Shown one piece after another: positions 49,906-58,794 of a stretch of DNA of 64,000 bases (the stretch's first letter is position 1; each line of letters opens with the position of its first letter). Under the pieces are notes generated by a model. That model saw nothing but the letters and a program-made list of their open reading frames with translations, was not told the origin of the DNA and did not search any database. Source of the stretch: Methylobacterium nodulans ORS 2060 (GTDB lineage: Bacteria; Pseudomonadota; Alphaproteobacteria; Rhizobiales; Beijerinckiaceae); assembly GCF_000022085.1 (NCBI RefSeq), contig NC_011894.1:584501-648500 (forward strand). Direction: 5' to 3'. The translations under genes were made by a program, and so were the position numbers.

Positions 49906-50934
49906 CTATTCGGCCGAGCGGTCGTCGCTGCCGGCCGACCCTTGCGGCTGCTTGATGCTCAGCGTGGTCTCGGCGCCGGACCGGCTGACCTTGTGGGTGA
50001 CGCTCTCGATCCGGTAGCTGCCGTCGACTCCGGGCCGCGTGCCGATGACCTCGCAGGTGCCCTCGGCGCGGGCCTCGACGGCGAGCAGCAGCGTGACTTC
50101 GCCCGAGCCACCCTCGCGCTCGGATTCCGTCTTGCGGCCCTTGCCGGCGTCCTTGGCGTGGTCCTGGGTCGCGCGCGGGGCCGCCGGCAGGTCGAGCACC
50201 TCGGGCGCGCCGGGCGCGTTGCCGATCTCGACGTCTTCCTGCTTCCACTTGGCTTCCTTGCGGTCGTACCAACGCACCCTGGCCTTGGCGTAGCGCGGGC
50301 GCGTCTCCTTGGGCGTGATCCGCCAGCTGACGAGGTTCTGGCGGCGGATAGCCCGGACGGTCGGCATCGTACCGCCGCCGGGCGTGCCGCCCTGCCCGCG
50401 CTTCGCGAACACGGCCGTGTCGCCCTGGATTTTGAATGTTGCGCCCAGCTCCTCCGCCAGCTCCTGCCCAAGCTGAAGAAAGGTCCTGCCGTCCGTCGAC
50501 CAGTACGGGCGCTTGATCGACGCGAAGCTCTTGTCGACCTTGACGTCCTTCAGGCCCGCCGCCTTCGCGGCGTCCTTGAGGAAATCTTCCAGGGTCGCGT
50601 CGTCCTTGTGCTTGTGCAGGCGCTCCTTGACCTTGCCCCGCTTGTCGACGCTCTTGCAGCTCACGGTGAGCTGCATGCCCGAGCCGCGGGCGGCGCTGCT
50701 CTCGGCGCTGTCGACCACGCCCTTGAAGACCGAGACCCCCTCCAACTCGATCTCGACCGGGTCTCCCTTGGTCGGGAGCTTCACCTGCCCGTCCGTATCG
50801 TCGAAGACGATGCTCGCGCTGTCGGACTTGCCGCCCGCGTTGTCCGTGGTCTCGATGCTCTCGATATACGGGTTCATGCGGTCGGAAGCGTCGAGCCCAT
50901 TGACGAGAACGCGCCACGACGTTGCGAGCGACAT
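49906..50934 (-). CDS. Phage late control/tail hub protein D (P2 gpD-like)
   Basis: A 342-residue protein of the gpD/gp27-like hub family: ESIETTDNAGGKSDSASIVF, DPVEIELEGVSVFKGVVDSA and YWSTDGRTFLQLGQELAEEL, then ATFKIQGDTAVFAKRG. The C-terminal half has the typical LVSWRITPKETRPRYAKARV and a final SYRIESVTHKVSRSGAETTL strand pair. gpD forms the baseplate hub that links tail tube and spike. It is preceded by X and U as in rhizobial P2-like phages. Confidence 0.88.
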   Translation of the reverse strand: MSLATSWRVLVNGLDASDRMNPYIESIETTDNAGGKSDSASIVFDDTDGQVKLPTKGDPVEIELEGVSVFKGVVDSAESSAARGSGMQLTVSCKSVDKRGKVKERLHKHKDDATLEDFLKDAAKAAGLKDVKVDKSFASIKRPYWSTDGRTFLQLGQELAEELGATFKIQGDTAVFAKRGQGGTPGGGTMPTVRAIRRQNLVSWRITPKETRPRYAKARVRWYDRKEAKWKQEDVEIGNAPGAPEVLDLPAAPRATQDHAKDAGKGRKTESEREGGSGEVTLLLAVEARAEGTCEVIGTRPGVDGSYRIESVTHKVSRSGAETTLSIKQPQGSAGSDDRSAE

Positions 50935-50946
50935 GACGGATCCTGG

Positions 50947-51174
50947 CTAGTCGAACAGGCTGACGACCTTGCGGGTCGTGGGCTTGGTTGTTGGCAGGTC
51001 GGGCAGGATCACGCGGGTCAAGAGCGGGATCTCCGGCCCCAGCGCAGCGAGGCCCGGGTTGAGCTTGAGGGCTGCCGAGAGCATGGCTGCGGTGTTGCCG
51101 GCGCGGCCGTAGGCGCGCCAGAGCAGCAGGTCCAGCACGGCATACCGGTCCTGCACGATGACGGTTAGGGGCAT
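50947..51174 (-). CDS. Phage tail protein X (gpX)
   Basis: A 75-residue LysM-like tail protein: DRYAVLDLLLWRAYGRAGNT, LNPGLAALGPEIPLLTRVIL, PDLPT. The L-x-W-R-x-Y-G and P-x-L-P-x-G/T-x-x-I-x-L-P patterns are diagnostic of gpX, which sits in the tail hub. It lies five bases after gene U. Confidence 0.85.
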   Translation of the reverse strand: MPLTVIVQDRYAVLDLLLWRAYGRAGNTAAMLSAALKLNPGLAALGPEIPLLTRVILPDLPTTKPTTRKVVSLFD

Positions 51175-51178
51175 CGGC

Positions 51179-51616
51179 TCACCCGAACAGGGATGCGACG
51201 AGGGAGGCGATCAGGCCAGCGCCCGCGTCCTCGCCCGGGTCGTCCACGCGCTCCAGCTTGATCTCGTACTTGACCTTGTAGGCGACGCCGTCCGGGGCAA
51301 TCGCGTCGGCATGGCTGTCCTTGATGGACGTGATGACGTACCAACCGAGGGCATAGCCGTCGCCTCGCATGACATACTGCGGCGAGCCGCTGTTCTTGAG
51401 ATCTCGCGCCAGTTCCAGCTCGGACATGCCGCCGATGTGAAAGGGCAGGAACTCGCCCGACAGCGTGAGCACGTCGTCGGCGGGTCCCTCGTGCTCATAC
51501 CCCCGGCGGCGGTTGAGCAGGTCGTGCTTGGCGTAGTCCTCGCCATCCTCGCGCTCGGCCCCCGTAACCGAGAACGGGAAGGTGTCGAAAGTCAGTACGC
51601 CCACGGAATACTGCAC
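51179..51616 (-). CDS. Phage tail protein U (gpU)
   Basis: A 145-residue protein: VGVLTFDTFPFSVTGAERED, a loop, HDLLNRRRGYEHEGPADDVL, TLSGEFLPFHIGGMSELELA and YALGWYVITSIKDSHADAIA. These are the landmarks of gpU, a tail terminator/completion protein that caps the tube near the tape measure. Gene order T-U-X-D matches P2-like phages of Rhizobiales. Confidence 0.85.
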   Translation of the reverse strand: MQYSVGVLTFDTFPFSVTGAEREDGEDYAKHDLLNRRRGYEHEGPADDVLTLSGEFLPFHIGGMSELELARDLKNSGSPQYVMRGDGYALGWYVITSIKDSHADAIAPDGVAYKVKYEIKLERVDDPGEDAGAGLIASLVASLFG

Positions 51617-51634
51617 CGAGCCCTCCCGCTCTCG

Positions 51635-54600
51635 TTATGCGAAGTTGTCACTGAGCGCGTCGCGCACCTTGCCGGTCGAGCCGCCGCCGGCCCCGGCGGG
51701 GCTGACGCTCGCGATCGAGGCGTTCGCGGAGGCGACCGCCCCCGGGATGCGCTGGAGCGCCGCCAGGGCTTGGTTCGCCTTCGCGATCAGGGCATCCAGG
51801 TTGCCCGTCGAGACCTGCGGGCTGATGCTGACGCCGCTTAGCGCCGCCAGCTTGTCCTTGGCGCCGTCCGCCTTGGTCCCGAGCGCGTCGAGGCCATTGG
51901 GATCGGCCTTGGGCGTGATCGCCGGCACGCCGGACGGCGTGACGCCGGGCGCGGGCCGGGTGAGACCTGGGGTGGCCTCCGGCGAGGCCGGGCGTGGGGT
52001 ATAGCGCTCCTGGATCCGACGCCGGGCGGCCTCGGCCTGCTCGGGCGTGATGCCCTCGCCGGTCGCCTTGATCCGATCCAACGCATCCTGGCGCTCGCGC
52101 ATCCGCCGCAGATCCTCGTCGGAGTAGCGCGAGAGGCCGGTCCCGCCCTGGTGCAGCGGCTTGCCGTAACCCGGATTGACCCGCTCGGCCCCCGGCATCA
52201 TGCCGGGGATCGCGGGGCGCTCCGGGGCCTTCGCCGCCGCTTGCGCCGCCGGCGCCTCGCGCGGCCTGAGCGCTTTGCGGATCAACTCGTCGGAATAGAG
52301 CCGGCCCGCCGGCCCGTGCTCCTGCGTGATGAGGGCGCGCACGAACCGCTGCATCACGGCATCGTCCGACAGGTCGATGCGCTCATGCAGCCCAACCCCG
52401 GCGCCCCGGGCGATGTTCGCCGCCGCCTGATGGTTGCCCGGCGTCCAGCCGCCACGGCGCGCGATGAGATCGGCGACCGTCTGGCGCCCGCCCTCCCACT
52501 TGCGCCGGGCGAGATCGACCAGCGCCCGCATGCCGTCTTCGGCGTTGGCAAACACCGCCTGAGGGTCACCCTGATCGGTGTTGCGCGAGGGGCCGATCAC
52601 CGTGCCGAATGCGCCGACCCGGGTGAACTTGATGTTGCCCGGGTTGTTGTTGCGCATGCCGGCCGGCAGGCGCGCGGCGTCGACCCCCGGCCCGAACTCC
52701 GCCTGCGGCGAGACCGCGGGTCCGGGAGCGCCCGCAGATGCTCCCCCGCGGTGCGCGATGCTGCCGAGGCGGCTGCGGGGGCGGCCCAAGTCCGCCCCCG
52801 CCCCGCCCGGCAGCGAGACATAGCTCGCCTTGGTGATCGCCGCCGCGCCGCTGCCGCCCTCGAAGTTGATCGGGATGTTCACCCCCTCGGCGAACACATC
52901 CTTGATCCGCTCCCACAGGGTCTTGGCCTTGTCGACGGCCTTGGGGCCTTCCTGCTCGATCCCCTTCGCGACACCCTGGCCCGCGTTCTGCCCGGCTTCC
53001 GTGCCGGCCCGGCCGGCCGCGGGGATCTGCGCGCGGATGCCGTCGGTGATCCCCTCGCCCGCGTCCGCCCCGGCCTTCTCGGCGGCCTTGATCGCGGCGG
53101 CGAAGTCCGGCGGCGCCATATCGGTCGACGCCGGCTTGATCGCCTGGAGCTTGGCCTCCAGGCCGCGGATGGTCGCCTCGACCTCGGCCTTCCGCGCCTC
53201 CAGGCCCGACAGGTCGGGCGAGAACGCCGCCTCGCCCGAGGCCTGCAGGCCGGCGAGCTGGCGCTCGATCCCGGCGAGCTCCGCGCGGTAGGTCGCGAGC
53301 GCGGACGTGGCGGCCTGGATTGCCGCGGCGTGGTCCGGCGGCAAGCCCATCTCCGGCGAGCGCGCGGGCGGGAGCGGTGCGGGGGCTTGGCCAAGTTCGG
53401 GCGGACGCGCAGGGGGAGCTGGCGCACGCACAGTCGGCGCCATCACGGGCGCGGCGGCCGGAGCCGCCTGCGACGCGCCCTCGGCGGGCTTGGGGGCCTC
53501 GCCGCCGGCCTTGGTAGCTGCGTCCGTCACTCCGGAGACCTCCGGCGGGCGGACCGACGGGGCCGGTGCCGACACGGTCTCTGGAGGCGCTTGGACCGCG
53601 GCGCCCGCCTTGCGCGCATCGAGCGCCTCGCGGGCCGCCTCGCTCAGCTTGAGCCCGGCGCGCGGACCCTCCTCGCCCTTGGTCTCTGTCCCCTGCGCCG
53701 TCGCCGCCTTTTCCAGGGCGGCGGTCAGCTCCTTGATGCGGGCCAGGGTGGCGTCGCGGCGCGCGATCTCGGCCGTCGCGTCATCGCCCTGAGACTGCTG
53801 GCGGTAGACGCTCTCGTTCTGCCGCTCGAGCCGCTTGTTCAGCTCGGACAGCTCGTCGCGCATCCGCACGACTTCTTCCGGCTGATACCGGCCGCCGGCC
53901 GCATAGACCAGCGCGGCGGTTCCGACGCCGGCCGCCACGGCTCCTGCAATCGCGCCGGCCGTGACGCCAGCCGCGCCCGCCGCAACCGGGGCGGCAGTCT
54001 TGGCGACCTCCGGCAGGACGCCCTTGCCGCCGAGCGTCGCCGCGGCCGCGCTCAGCTCAAGGGCGGATTTCGAGAGCAGACCCGCGGACCCGGTGAGCGC
54101 CTGCGCGCTGGCGCCAAAGCCGAGCAGGTTCTTCATCAGCGTCGCCGTACCCCAGACGCCGCCCGCCACCGCCGCGCCGCCGCCCACCAGCGAGAGGATC
54201 TGCTGCTGCGTCTGCGACAGGTTCGAGAACAGGTCCGTGCCCTTCGCCAGGCCGTCCGCCGCGAAGCGGATCAGGCCCTCATTCGCCTGTCCGATGCTGA
54301 GGACCATCGTCTCGAACGACCCCTTCAGGTTGTCGATCGAGCCGCCGAGGCCCTGCGTCATGTATTTCGACTTCCTCTCTGCGAACAGCGGATCCTCGCC
54401 GATCTTCTTCAGCTCCTCGACGTCCTGATTGAACTGCGCCATCTTCGGCGCAATCATGCCGGCCTTGCCGCCATGCTTGTCCGTAAAGAAGGCGTTGAGC
54501 AGAGCGGCCGTCATCTTCGGATTGCTGAAGATCGCGCGCAGCAATCCTTCCGTATCGACGCTCTCCACGGACAGTTTATGGAAGTCGCCGACCATCTTGG

Positions 54601-56266
54601 CGATCTTCTGCACGTCCTGCGCTTTGGTCTTGCCACTCTTGCCCTTGCCGAACCCCTCCGCGACGATGGCCGAGACCTGCTTGGTGAACTCATCGCGCTC
54701 GCCGACGACCTCGGAGTTTTCCAGCAGGTCGGCGAGGCGCGTGCGCTGGTCTTCGGTGAACCCCTTTCCGAACCGCCGCTTGCTGAACGCCTCCAGATTG
54801 TCGACGTTCAGACCGCCCGGCATGGTCGTGTACCGGTTGTAGTGGATGCCCGCGGCCGTCAGGGCATCGAGCCCCTTCGAGGTCGGCGCGACCAGCTTTG
54901 AGGCCATCGCCCGAGCGAAGACGCCAAGCTCATCGCCGCGCAGGCCGGCGCGGCGTCCGCTCGCGCCGAGGGCGGCGAGCGTGACGTCCGAGAGCCCGGC
55001 CTGAGTGCCGGTCGGGAAGCCGAACTTGATGAACTGCTGGGCATCCTCGTCGGACATGCCGCCGAGCTTCGCCATCTTGACGATCAGATTCGTGCCCCGC
55101 TGCGCCTCCGCGAGGGATTTCTCGGGCGTCGAGATGTCCTTGTTCGTGTTCTGGAGGAACGACCGGATGCCCTCCGACGCGCGCGTCATGTCGGACTGCA
55201 TGATCACGGCGTAGTGCCGCGCCTGATCCACCAGTGCCTCGCCCACTCGCGCCTTGAGCGCAGGGTCCTTGAAGGGCAGGCCCTGCATGGTGGCGGTCTG
55301 GGCGTGGACGATGTCCTCGTTCGAGAACTTGGTCTCCTGGCCGATCCGCTTGGCCTGCGGGATGAGCAGGCGGCGCTGATCCTCCTCGCTCACGTCGGTG
55401 GCGACGTGCTGGTAGCGCGTCGCATAGTCCATCGACGCGGCCGACTGCACGGCCTGGAGACCGATGGCCTTCCCCCGGTGTGCCGCGATCAAGCCTGCGC
55501 CCGCGCCGATGGTCTCCAGCGCCTCGCGTCGGGACGCGGCCCGGTCGGCGCGACCCTGCATGGCCGCCTTGCGATGGGCCTCGGCCGCAGCCGCGGCAGC
55601 GCGCGCCGGGGCGCTCATACCCTCAACGAGGCGCCGATTCGCCTCGACGGTGGCGAGCGCCTTGCGCCCCGCCTCGCTCATGCCGGCGGCGAGGTCGCGG
55701 TAGGCGCGGGCAGCCGTGCGCGCGCCGCCGGCAACGGACGAGAGGACGCCCGTCTGGCGTGAGAGTGCGCCGGTCGTCTGTGCGGCCGCGCCCGCGACGT
55801 TCGTCTCGGCCGAGCGCAGGTCCTTGAGCCCGCCGCTCGCTGCCGACAAGCTGGCGGTCAGGCTCGCCACCGTCCGCTTCTGATCGACGAAGATCGCGCG
55901 CGTCGCCGCCATCTGGCGTTCGGCCGCCGCATGCGCGCGCTTGGCTGCCTTCAGGCGCGCCTCGGCCTCTGCGACGAGGCCCGAGGCCTCGAAGGCCGGA
56001 TAGTTGTGCGAGCCCCGCTCCCTGCTCGCCCGGAAGAACGCGACGCGCTTCTCGGCCGCCGCAAGTTCCTTCCCCGCCCGCTCCACCTCGATCTTGGCCT
56101 GCCGCATCTTGGCGCCGAGTTGATCGAGCCCGGACGCCGCGTTCTTCAAGCGCGAGAGTCCGTCGCCGGCCGTGCTGAGCCCTTTGAGCGCCTGCGCCGC
56201 CTTCCCGGCCGGTCCGCTAACGTCGTCGGTCAGGCGGATGATGAGAGAGGCTGTCTTGCTCACCAT
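51635..56266 (-). CDS. Tail tape measure protein (gpT) with an internal cell-wall domain
   Basis: A 1543-residue protein. The first 250 residues are coiled coil (LKNAASGLDQLGAKMRQAKI). The TMP/TP901 region (about 280-640) contains VSEEDQRRLLIPQAKRIGQE and EDIVHAQTATMQGLPFKD. Hydrophobic helices at about 695-830 include LVGGGAAVAGGVWGTATLMK. A Pro/Ala-rich zone (about 900-1000) is followed by a globular domain near 1200-1340: GMRNNNPGNIKFTRVGAFGT, DGMRALVDLARRKWEGGRQT and ADLIARRGGWTP. This is the N-N-N-P-G-N-I module of phage wall-lytic proteins. It sets tail length and may help local wall penetration. ATG at 56266 has only a weak AAAGGT upstream. Confidence 0.88.
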   Translation of the reverse strand: MVSKTASLIIRLTDDVSGPAGKAAQALKGLSTAGDGLSRLKNAASGLDQLGAKMRQAKIEVERAGKELAAAEKRVAFFRASRERGSHNYPAFEASGLVAEAEARLKAAKRAHAAAERQMAATRAIFVDQKRTVASLTASLSAASGGLKDLRSAETNVAGAAAQTTGALSRQTGVLSSVAGGARTAARAYRDLAAGMSEAGRKALATVEANRRLVEGMSAPARAAAAAAEAHRKAAMQGRADRAASRREALETIGAGAGLIAAHRGKAIGLQAVQSAASMDYATRYQHVATDVSEEDQRRLLIPQAKRIGQETKFSNEDIVHAQTATMQGLPFKDPALKARVGEALVDQARHYAVIMQSDMTRASEGIRSFLQNTNKDISTPEKSLAEAQRGTNLIVKMAKLGGMSDEDAQQFIKFGFPTGTQAGLSDVTLAALGASGRRAGLRGDELGVFARAMASKLVAPTSKGLDALTAAGIHYNRYTTMPGGLNVDNLEAFSKRRFGKGFTEDQRTRLADLLENSEVVGERDEFTKQVSAIVAEGFGKGKSGKTKAQDVQKIAKMVGDFHKLSVESVDTEGLLRAIFSNPKMTAALLNAFFTDKHGGKAGMIAPKMAQFNQDVEELKKIGEDPLFAERKSKYMTQGLGGSIDNLKGSFETMVLSIGQANEGLIRFAADGLAKGTDLFSNLSQTQQQILSLVGGGAAVAGGVWGTATLMKNLLGFGASAQALTGSAGLLSKSALELSAAAATLGGKGVLPEVAKTAAPVAAGAAGVTAGAIAGAVAAGVGTAALVYAAGGRYQPEEVVRMRDELSELNKRLERQNESVYRQQSQGDDATAEIARRDATLARIKELTAALEKAATAQGTETKGEEGPRAGLKLSEAAREALDARKAGAAVQAPPETVSAPAPSVRPPEVSGVTDAATKAGGEAPKPAEGASQAAPAAAPVMAPTVRAPAPPARPPELGQAPAPLPPARSPEMGLPPDHAAAIQAATSALATYRAELAGIERQLAGLQASGEAAFSPDLSGLEARKAEVEATIRGLEAKLQAIKPASTDMAPPDFAAAIKAAEKAGADAGEGITDGIRAQIPAAGRAGTEAGQNAGQGVAKGIEQEGPKAVDKAKTLWERIKDVFAEGVNIPINFEGGSGAAAITKASYVSLPGGAGADLGRPRSRLGSIAHRGGASAGAPGPAVSPQAEFGPGVDAARLPAGMRNNNPGNIKFTRVGAFGTVIGPSRNTDQGDPQAVFANAEDGMRALVDLARRKWEGGRQTVADLIARRGGWTPGNHQAAANIARGAGVGLHERIDLSDDAVMQRFVRALITQEHGPAGRLYSDELIRKALRPREAPAAQAAAKAPERPAIPGMMPGAERVNPGYGKPLHQGGTGLSRYSDEDLRRMRERQDALDRIKATGEGITPEQAEAARRRIQERYTPRPASPEATPGLTRPAPGVTPSGVPAITPKADPNGLDALGTKADGAKDKLAALSGVSISPQVSTGNLDALIAKANQALAALQRIPGAVASANASIASVSPAGAGGGSTGKVRDALSDNFA

Positions 56267-56377
56267 CAATATTCATACCTTTAGGACAAGAGGCGCGGAG
56301 ACGAGATTCCCGCTTGCGATACAGCAGATGAGACGACAAGACTCCTGCAGCCATCCAGGCTGGAGGAGGACAAACAC

Positions 56378-56809
56378 ATGCTCTCTGGGCTTGTCCTGCT
56401 GGCGCTTGCCGAGATCGGCACTGGCGCGCCAACGGTACAAATTGTAACTCCTAGAAAATTGATAGACAATCCAAGATCATATCTGCATCAGAAGACTTTA
56501 GTCCAAAATATTCACTGCATTGATGTGCCAAGGGGGCGCCTCATCTGTATTGTTCCCATCGGCGGACAAATTATCCGACTTGAGGGGAGTGCACTGGGGG
56601 CGAAGACTCCACTTAGTATCGCTGAGCGGCTAACCGGAGATTACAAAGGTACCGCGAACATCAGCAATGCGGCATGCGTGGTCGATGTGGAGATCGAGCC
56701 CACCAGCGTCGTAAAGGATATGCTTGATACGCCTTCAGGATCGATGCCGCTTCTTACGGTCTACTCACCGCTGATCGAGATGTATCGGCCGCGAGGGCGG
56801 GAGCGTTGA
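56378..56809 (+). CDS. Prophage cargo: small exported protein
   Basis: A 143-residue protein with a short hydrophobic start (MLSGLVLLALAEIGTGAP). The mature part is beta-rich: PRSYLHQKTLVQNIHCIDVP, GRLICIVPIGGQIIRLEGSA, ACVVDVEIEPTSVVKD. GGAGGAGG precedes the ATG. It is transcribed against the tail genes, is more AT-rich, and sits between E' and T, where P2-like phages have no gene. This makes it a lysogeny-expressed cargo (moron) candidate. No family is recognised; an OB-like fold is possible. Confidence 0.55.
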   Translation: MLSGLVLLALAEIGTGAPTVQIVTPRKLIDNPRSYLHQKTLVQNIHCIDVPRGRLICIVPIGGQIIRLEGSALGAKTPLSIAERLTGDYKGTANISNAACVVDVEIEPTSVVKDMLDTPSGSMPLLTVYSPLIEMYRPRGRER

Positions 56810-56816
56810 GCGCCCC

Positions 56817-57704
56817 CTACCCCAACTGCACCTGAAGCTTCGGAATCAGCACCGCCCGGACCCGCCCGAGCGACTTCTCCTCGACGCCGTGCCCGAACTC
56901 CATCGGCCGCCGGCTCGCCTTGGCACCCTCGACGCTGAGGAGCGGCAGGAACCAATCGTCGGCCCAGCAGGTCTCGGCGAAGACCTGCTGCAGGAAGGGG
57001 TGTCTGTCGGCGATCGCGATGTGGTCGCCGCGCCGATCCCGCGCATCGAGCACTACCTTGATTCCGCGCTCGAACAACCAGGAGCGCTTCGGGCCATCCC
57101 GCCACGCCGCCTCGATCACGGTCCGAAGGCTCTGTCCGTTCCCGGCGGCGCGGCACATCAGATGGGCGAGGCAGCCAGGCCCATCGTTCTCGCGTCCTTC
57201 GTACATCATCCGCGCCGCGGGGTTCGGCACCTGCGGCAGCGGCAGGCGCTCCCACAGGGCGCGCGCCGCTTCGCGGCCGTAGACGTGGCGCGCCTCACTC
57301 ACCAGCCGGGCCATAGCGCCGATGCGCTCATAGTCGAAGGTGGACGCCTCTCCCTCCCCGGCCCGCATGCTGTATCGCCCTGTCTTGCGCAGCGCCGGCA
57401 GGACCTCACCCGTGACCCACTTGCGGAATCGGTGCGGGAGGGAGCCGGGCTTTGTCGCCTCGCGGCAGCGGAGGATGATGGTGTAGAGGCCGGGTTCCGA
57501 GATGATGGCCATCTCCTGTCTGCCGCCGGGGGTGTAAATTGAACTTACACCCTTCTCGTCGTCATCGAGCGCCTGAAGCGCCATTCGCGAGTTCGTCAAG
57601 CCGAGCGCCCGACACACGTCCGCCGCCACGAACCAGACCTGCCCGTCCCGCTCGAAGGAGCGGACCGCTTGGCTCTCGAAATCAAAGGTCTGCAACGCGT
57701 TCAT
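56817..57704 (-). CDS. BRO-family antirepressor-like protein
   Basis: A 295-residue protein. The N-terminal BRO domain has FESQAVRSFERDGQVWFVAA, DVCRALGLTNSRMALQALDD, SEPGLYTIILRCREATKPGS and FRKWVTGEVLPALRKTGRYS. The C-terminal domain (GRYSMRAGEGEAST onward) is unassigned, with FDYERIGAMARLVSEARHVY and a C-terminal LGRVRAVLIPKLQVQL. Phage antirepressors of this class counteract the lysogeny repressor. Its place inside the tail operon is unusual. The start at MNALQTF has GGAG eight bases upstream; a longer reading is rejected. Confidence 0.8.
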   Translation of the reverse strand: MNALQTFDFESQAVRSFERDGQVWFVAADVCRALGLTNSRMALQALDDDEKGVSSIYTPGGRQEMAIISEPGLYTIILRCREATKPGSLPHRFRKWVTGEVLPALRKTGRYSMRAGEGEASTFDYERIGAMARLVSEARHVYGREAARALWERLPLPQVPNPAARMMYEGRENDGPGCLAHLMCRAAGNGQSLRTVIEAAWRDGPKRSWLFERGIKVVLDARDRRGDHIAIADRHPFLQQVFAETCWADDWFLPLLSVEGAKASRRPMEFGHGVEEKSLGRVRAVLIPKLQVQLG

Positions 57705-57874
57705 GAACTGGTCTCCACGGGCTCCGGCCGACCAAGCCCGGAGCGCATCAGGGGTCGCATGAAGCGACACCGGAGCCCGTGAAGCTCGGATGTCGCGCCC
57801 TCCGCCAAGGTCGCGGCGGAACTGTCAGAAGGGGGGTGGCCGCAGCTGGAGATGTCGAGGAGCTGCGACTGGCT

Positions 57875-58225
57875 TCAGCGTTCGTCCAAGCCGTCGTCGT
57901 CGAACTCGTCGCCGTCCGGCTCGTCGTGCTCGTCCTCCACCTCGCGGTCCATCGTGCCGCCATCCCCCCAGTGGATCTGCGACGTGCTGAGGATGTGGTA
58001 GCGGTCGCCGTCGATGACGGTCACCCCGAACTCCGCCGTGCGCTCCGGGGAGCCGAGGGAGGGCTCGTCGTCGCCCTCGTCCTCCAGGTCGGGGTCGCCG
58101 TCGGCCTCGTCCAGATAGGCGATCAGGGTCTCAATCGTGTCCTCGATCAGACGGCGACGCGCCAAGCGGCGGCGCGGATGCATGGCGGTTGGGCGCGTGC
58201 TATCGTCCCCGGAAGCCTGTGGCAT
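57875..58225 (-). CDS. Small acidic protein, paralogue of 43480-43839
   Basis: A 116-residue protein with the same core as the 43.5-kb copy (RRLIEDTIETLIAYLDEADG, DGDRYHILSTSQIHWGDGGT) but a different N terminus (MPQASGDDSTRP). The two copies are nearly identical at DNA level over about 170 bases. Function unknown; negative charge suggests a DNA-mimic or partner role, which is only a guess. It is cargo within the tail operon. Confidence 0.6.
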   Translation of the reverse strand: MPQASGDDSTRPTAMHPRRRLARRRLIEDTIETLIAYLDEADGDPDLEDEGDDEPSLGSPERTAEFGVTVIDGDRYHILSTSQIHWGDGGTMDREVEDEHDEPDGDEFDDDGLDER

Positions 58226-58308
58226 CGAGCTATCCCTCGTCTGCGGGTTAGGGCCGGGTCGGAAGTAGCCGCTTCCGCCCGGCCTGATTTTAGGTTAAAC
58301 CTTAAAGC

Positions 58309-58533
58309 ATGCTGATGTCAATTCCGGTTGAACCGAAAAGGCGTGGCAGGCCGGCGACTGGCCGCGATCCGCTCGTAGGCTTTCGCGCGCCCCCGTCCCT
58401 TCTCGCGACAATTGATGCATGGCGAGAGCTGCAGCCGGACAGGCCATCCCGCTCCGAAGCTATCCGGCGGCTCGTCGAGCAGGCACTGAACGCCGGTCCG
58501 GCGATGGGCGGGGCGCATAAGGGTACGAATTGA
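58309..58533 (+). CDS. Small ribbon-helix-helix DNA-binding protein
   Basis: A 74-residue protein. The N terminus carries an AT-hook-like KRRGRPATGRDP, followed by LVGFRAPPSLLATIDAWREL and RPSRSEAIRRLVEQALNAGP, the strand-helix-helix of an RHH/CopG-like repressor. It is divergent from the acidic-protein gene, with 83 bases between starts, so it probably regulates that promoter. Ribosome binding site is weak. Confidence 0.7.
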   Translation: MLMSIPVEPKRRGRPATGRDPLVGFRAPPSLLATIDAWRELQPDRPSRSEAIRRLVEQALNAGPAMGGAHKGTN

Positions 58534-58661
58534 AAACCGACGCCCTAAGTTGAACTTAGGCCGTTAGCGAACGACCTGACGTCGGAGATTCCGACATCAG
58601 GTCCGCATTGCGCCATGATCGAACTCCATAGCCCTCGCTAGTAGCTGGGGTTTTCTCGTCG

Positions 58662-58794
58662 TCATCCGGTCGCCAACCGCTGCGCGCACCGCCACTCGCG
58701 AATGAAATCGTCCCACGGCAGCGCGTCGAGTTCTGCTCGGGTGCCCCCGATCACTCTCAAGATGTCGGCGCGGTAGTCTCGCCACTGGCGGGGG
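58662..58794 (-). CDS. E' extension of the tail assembly chaperone, read by -1 frameshift
   Basis: In the -1 frame relative to gene E, from a run of five C (58794-58790) on, the sequence reads DPRQWRDYRADILRVIGGTR, AELDALPWDDFIREWRCAQR and LATG, then stops. It has no start of its own. This is the P2 gpE+E' arrangement, where a fraction of ribosomes shift -1 near the end of E. The C run can pair equally after slipping one base. Confidence 0.65.

Noticed and set aside
52151-54901. 916-residue open frame opposite the tape measure gene
   Set aside because: Arg/Gly-rich shadow without domains; the tape measure frame has clear tail signatures.
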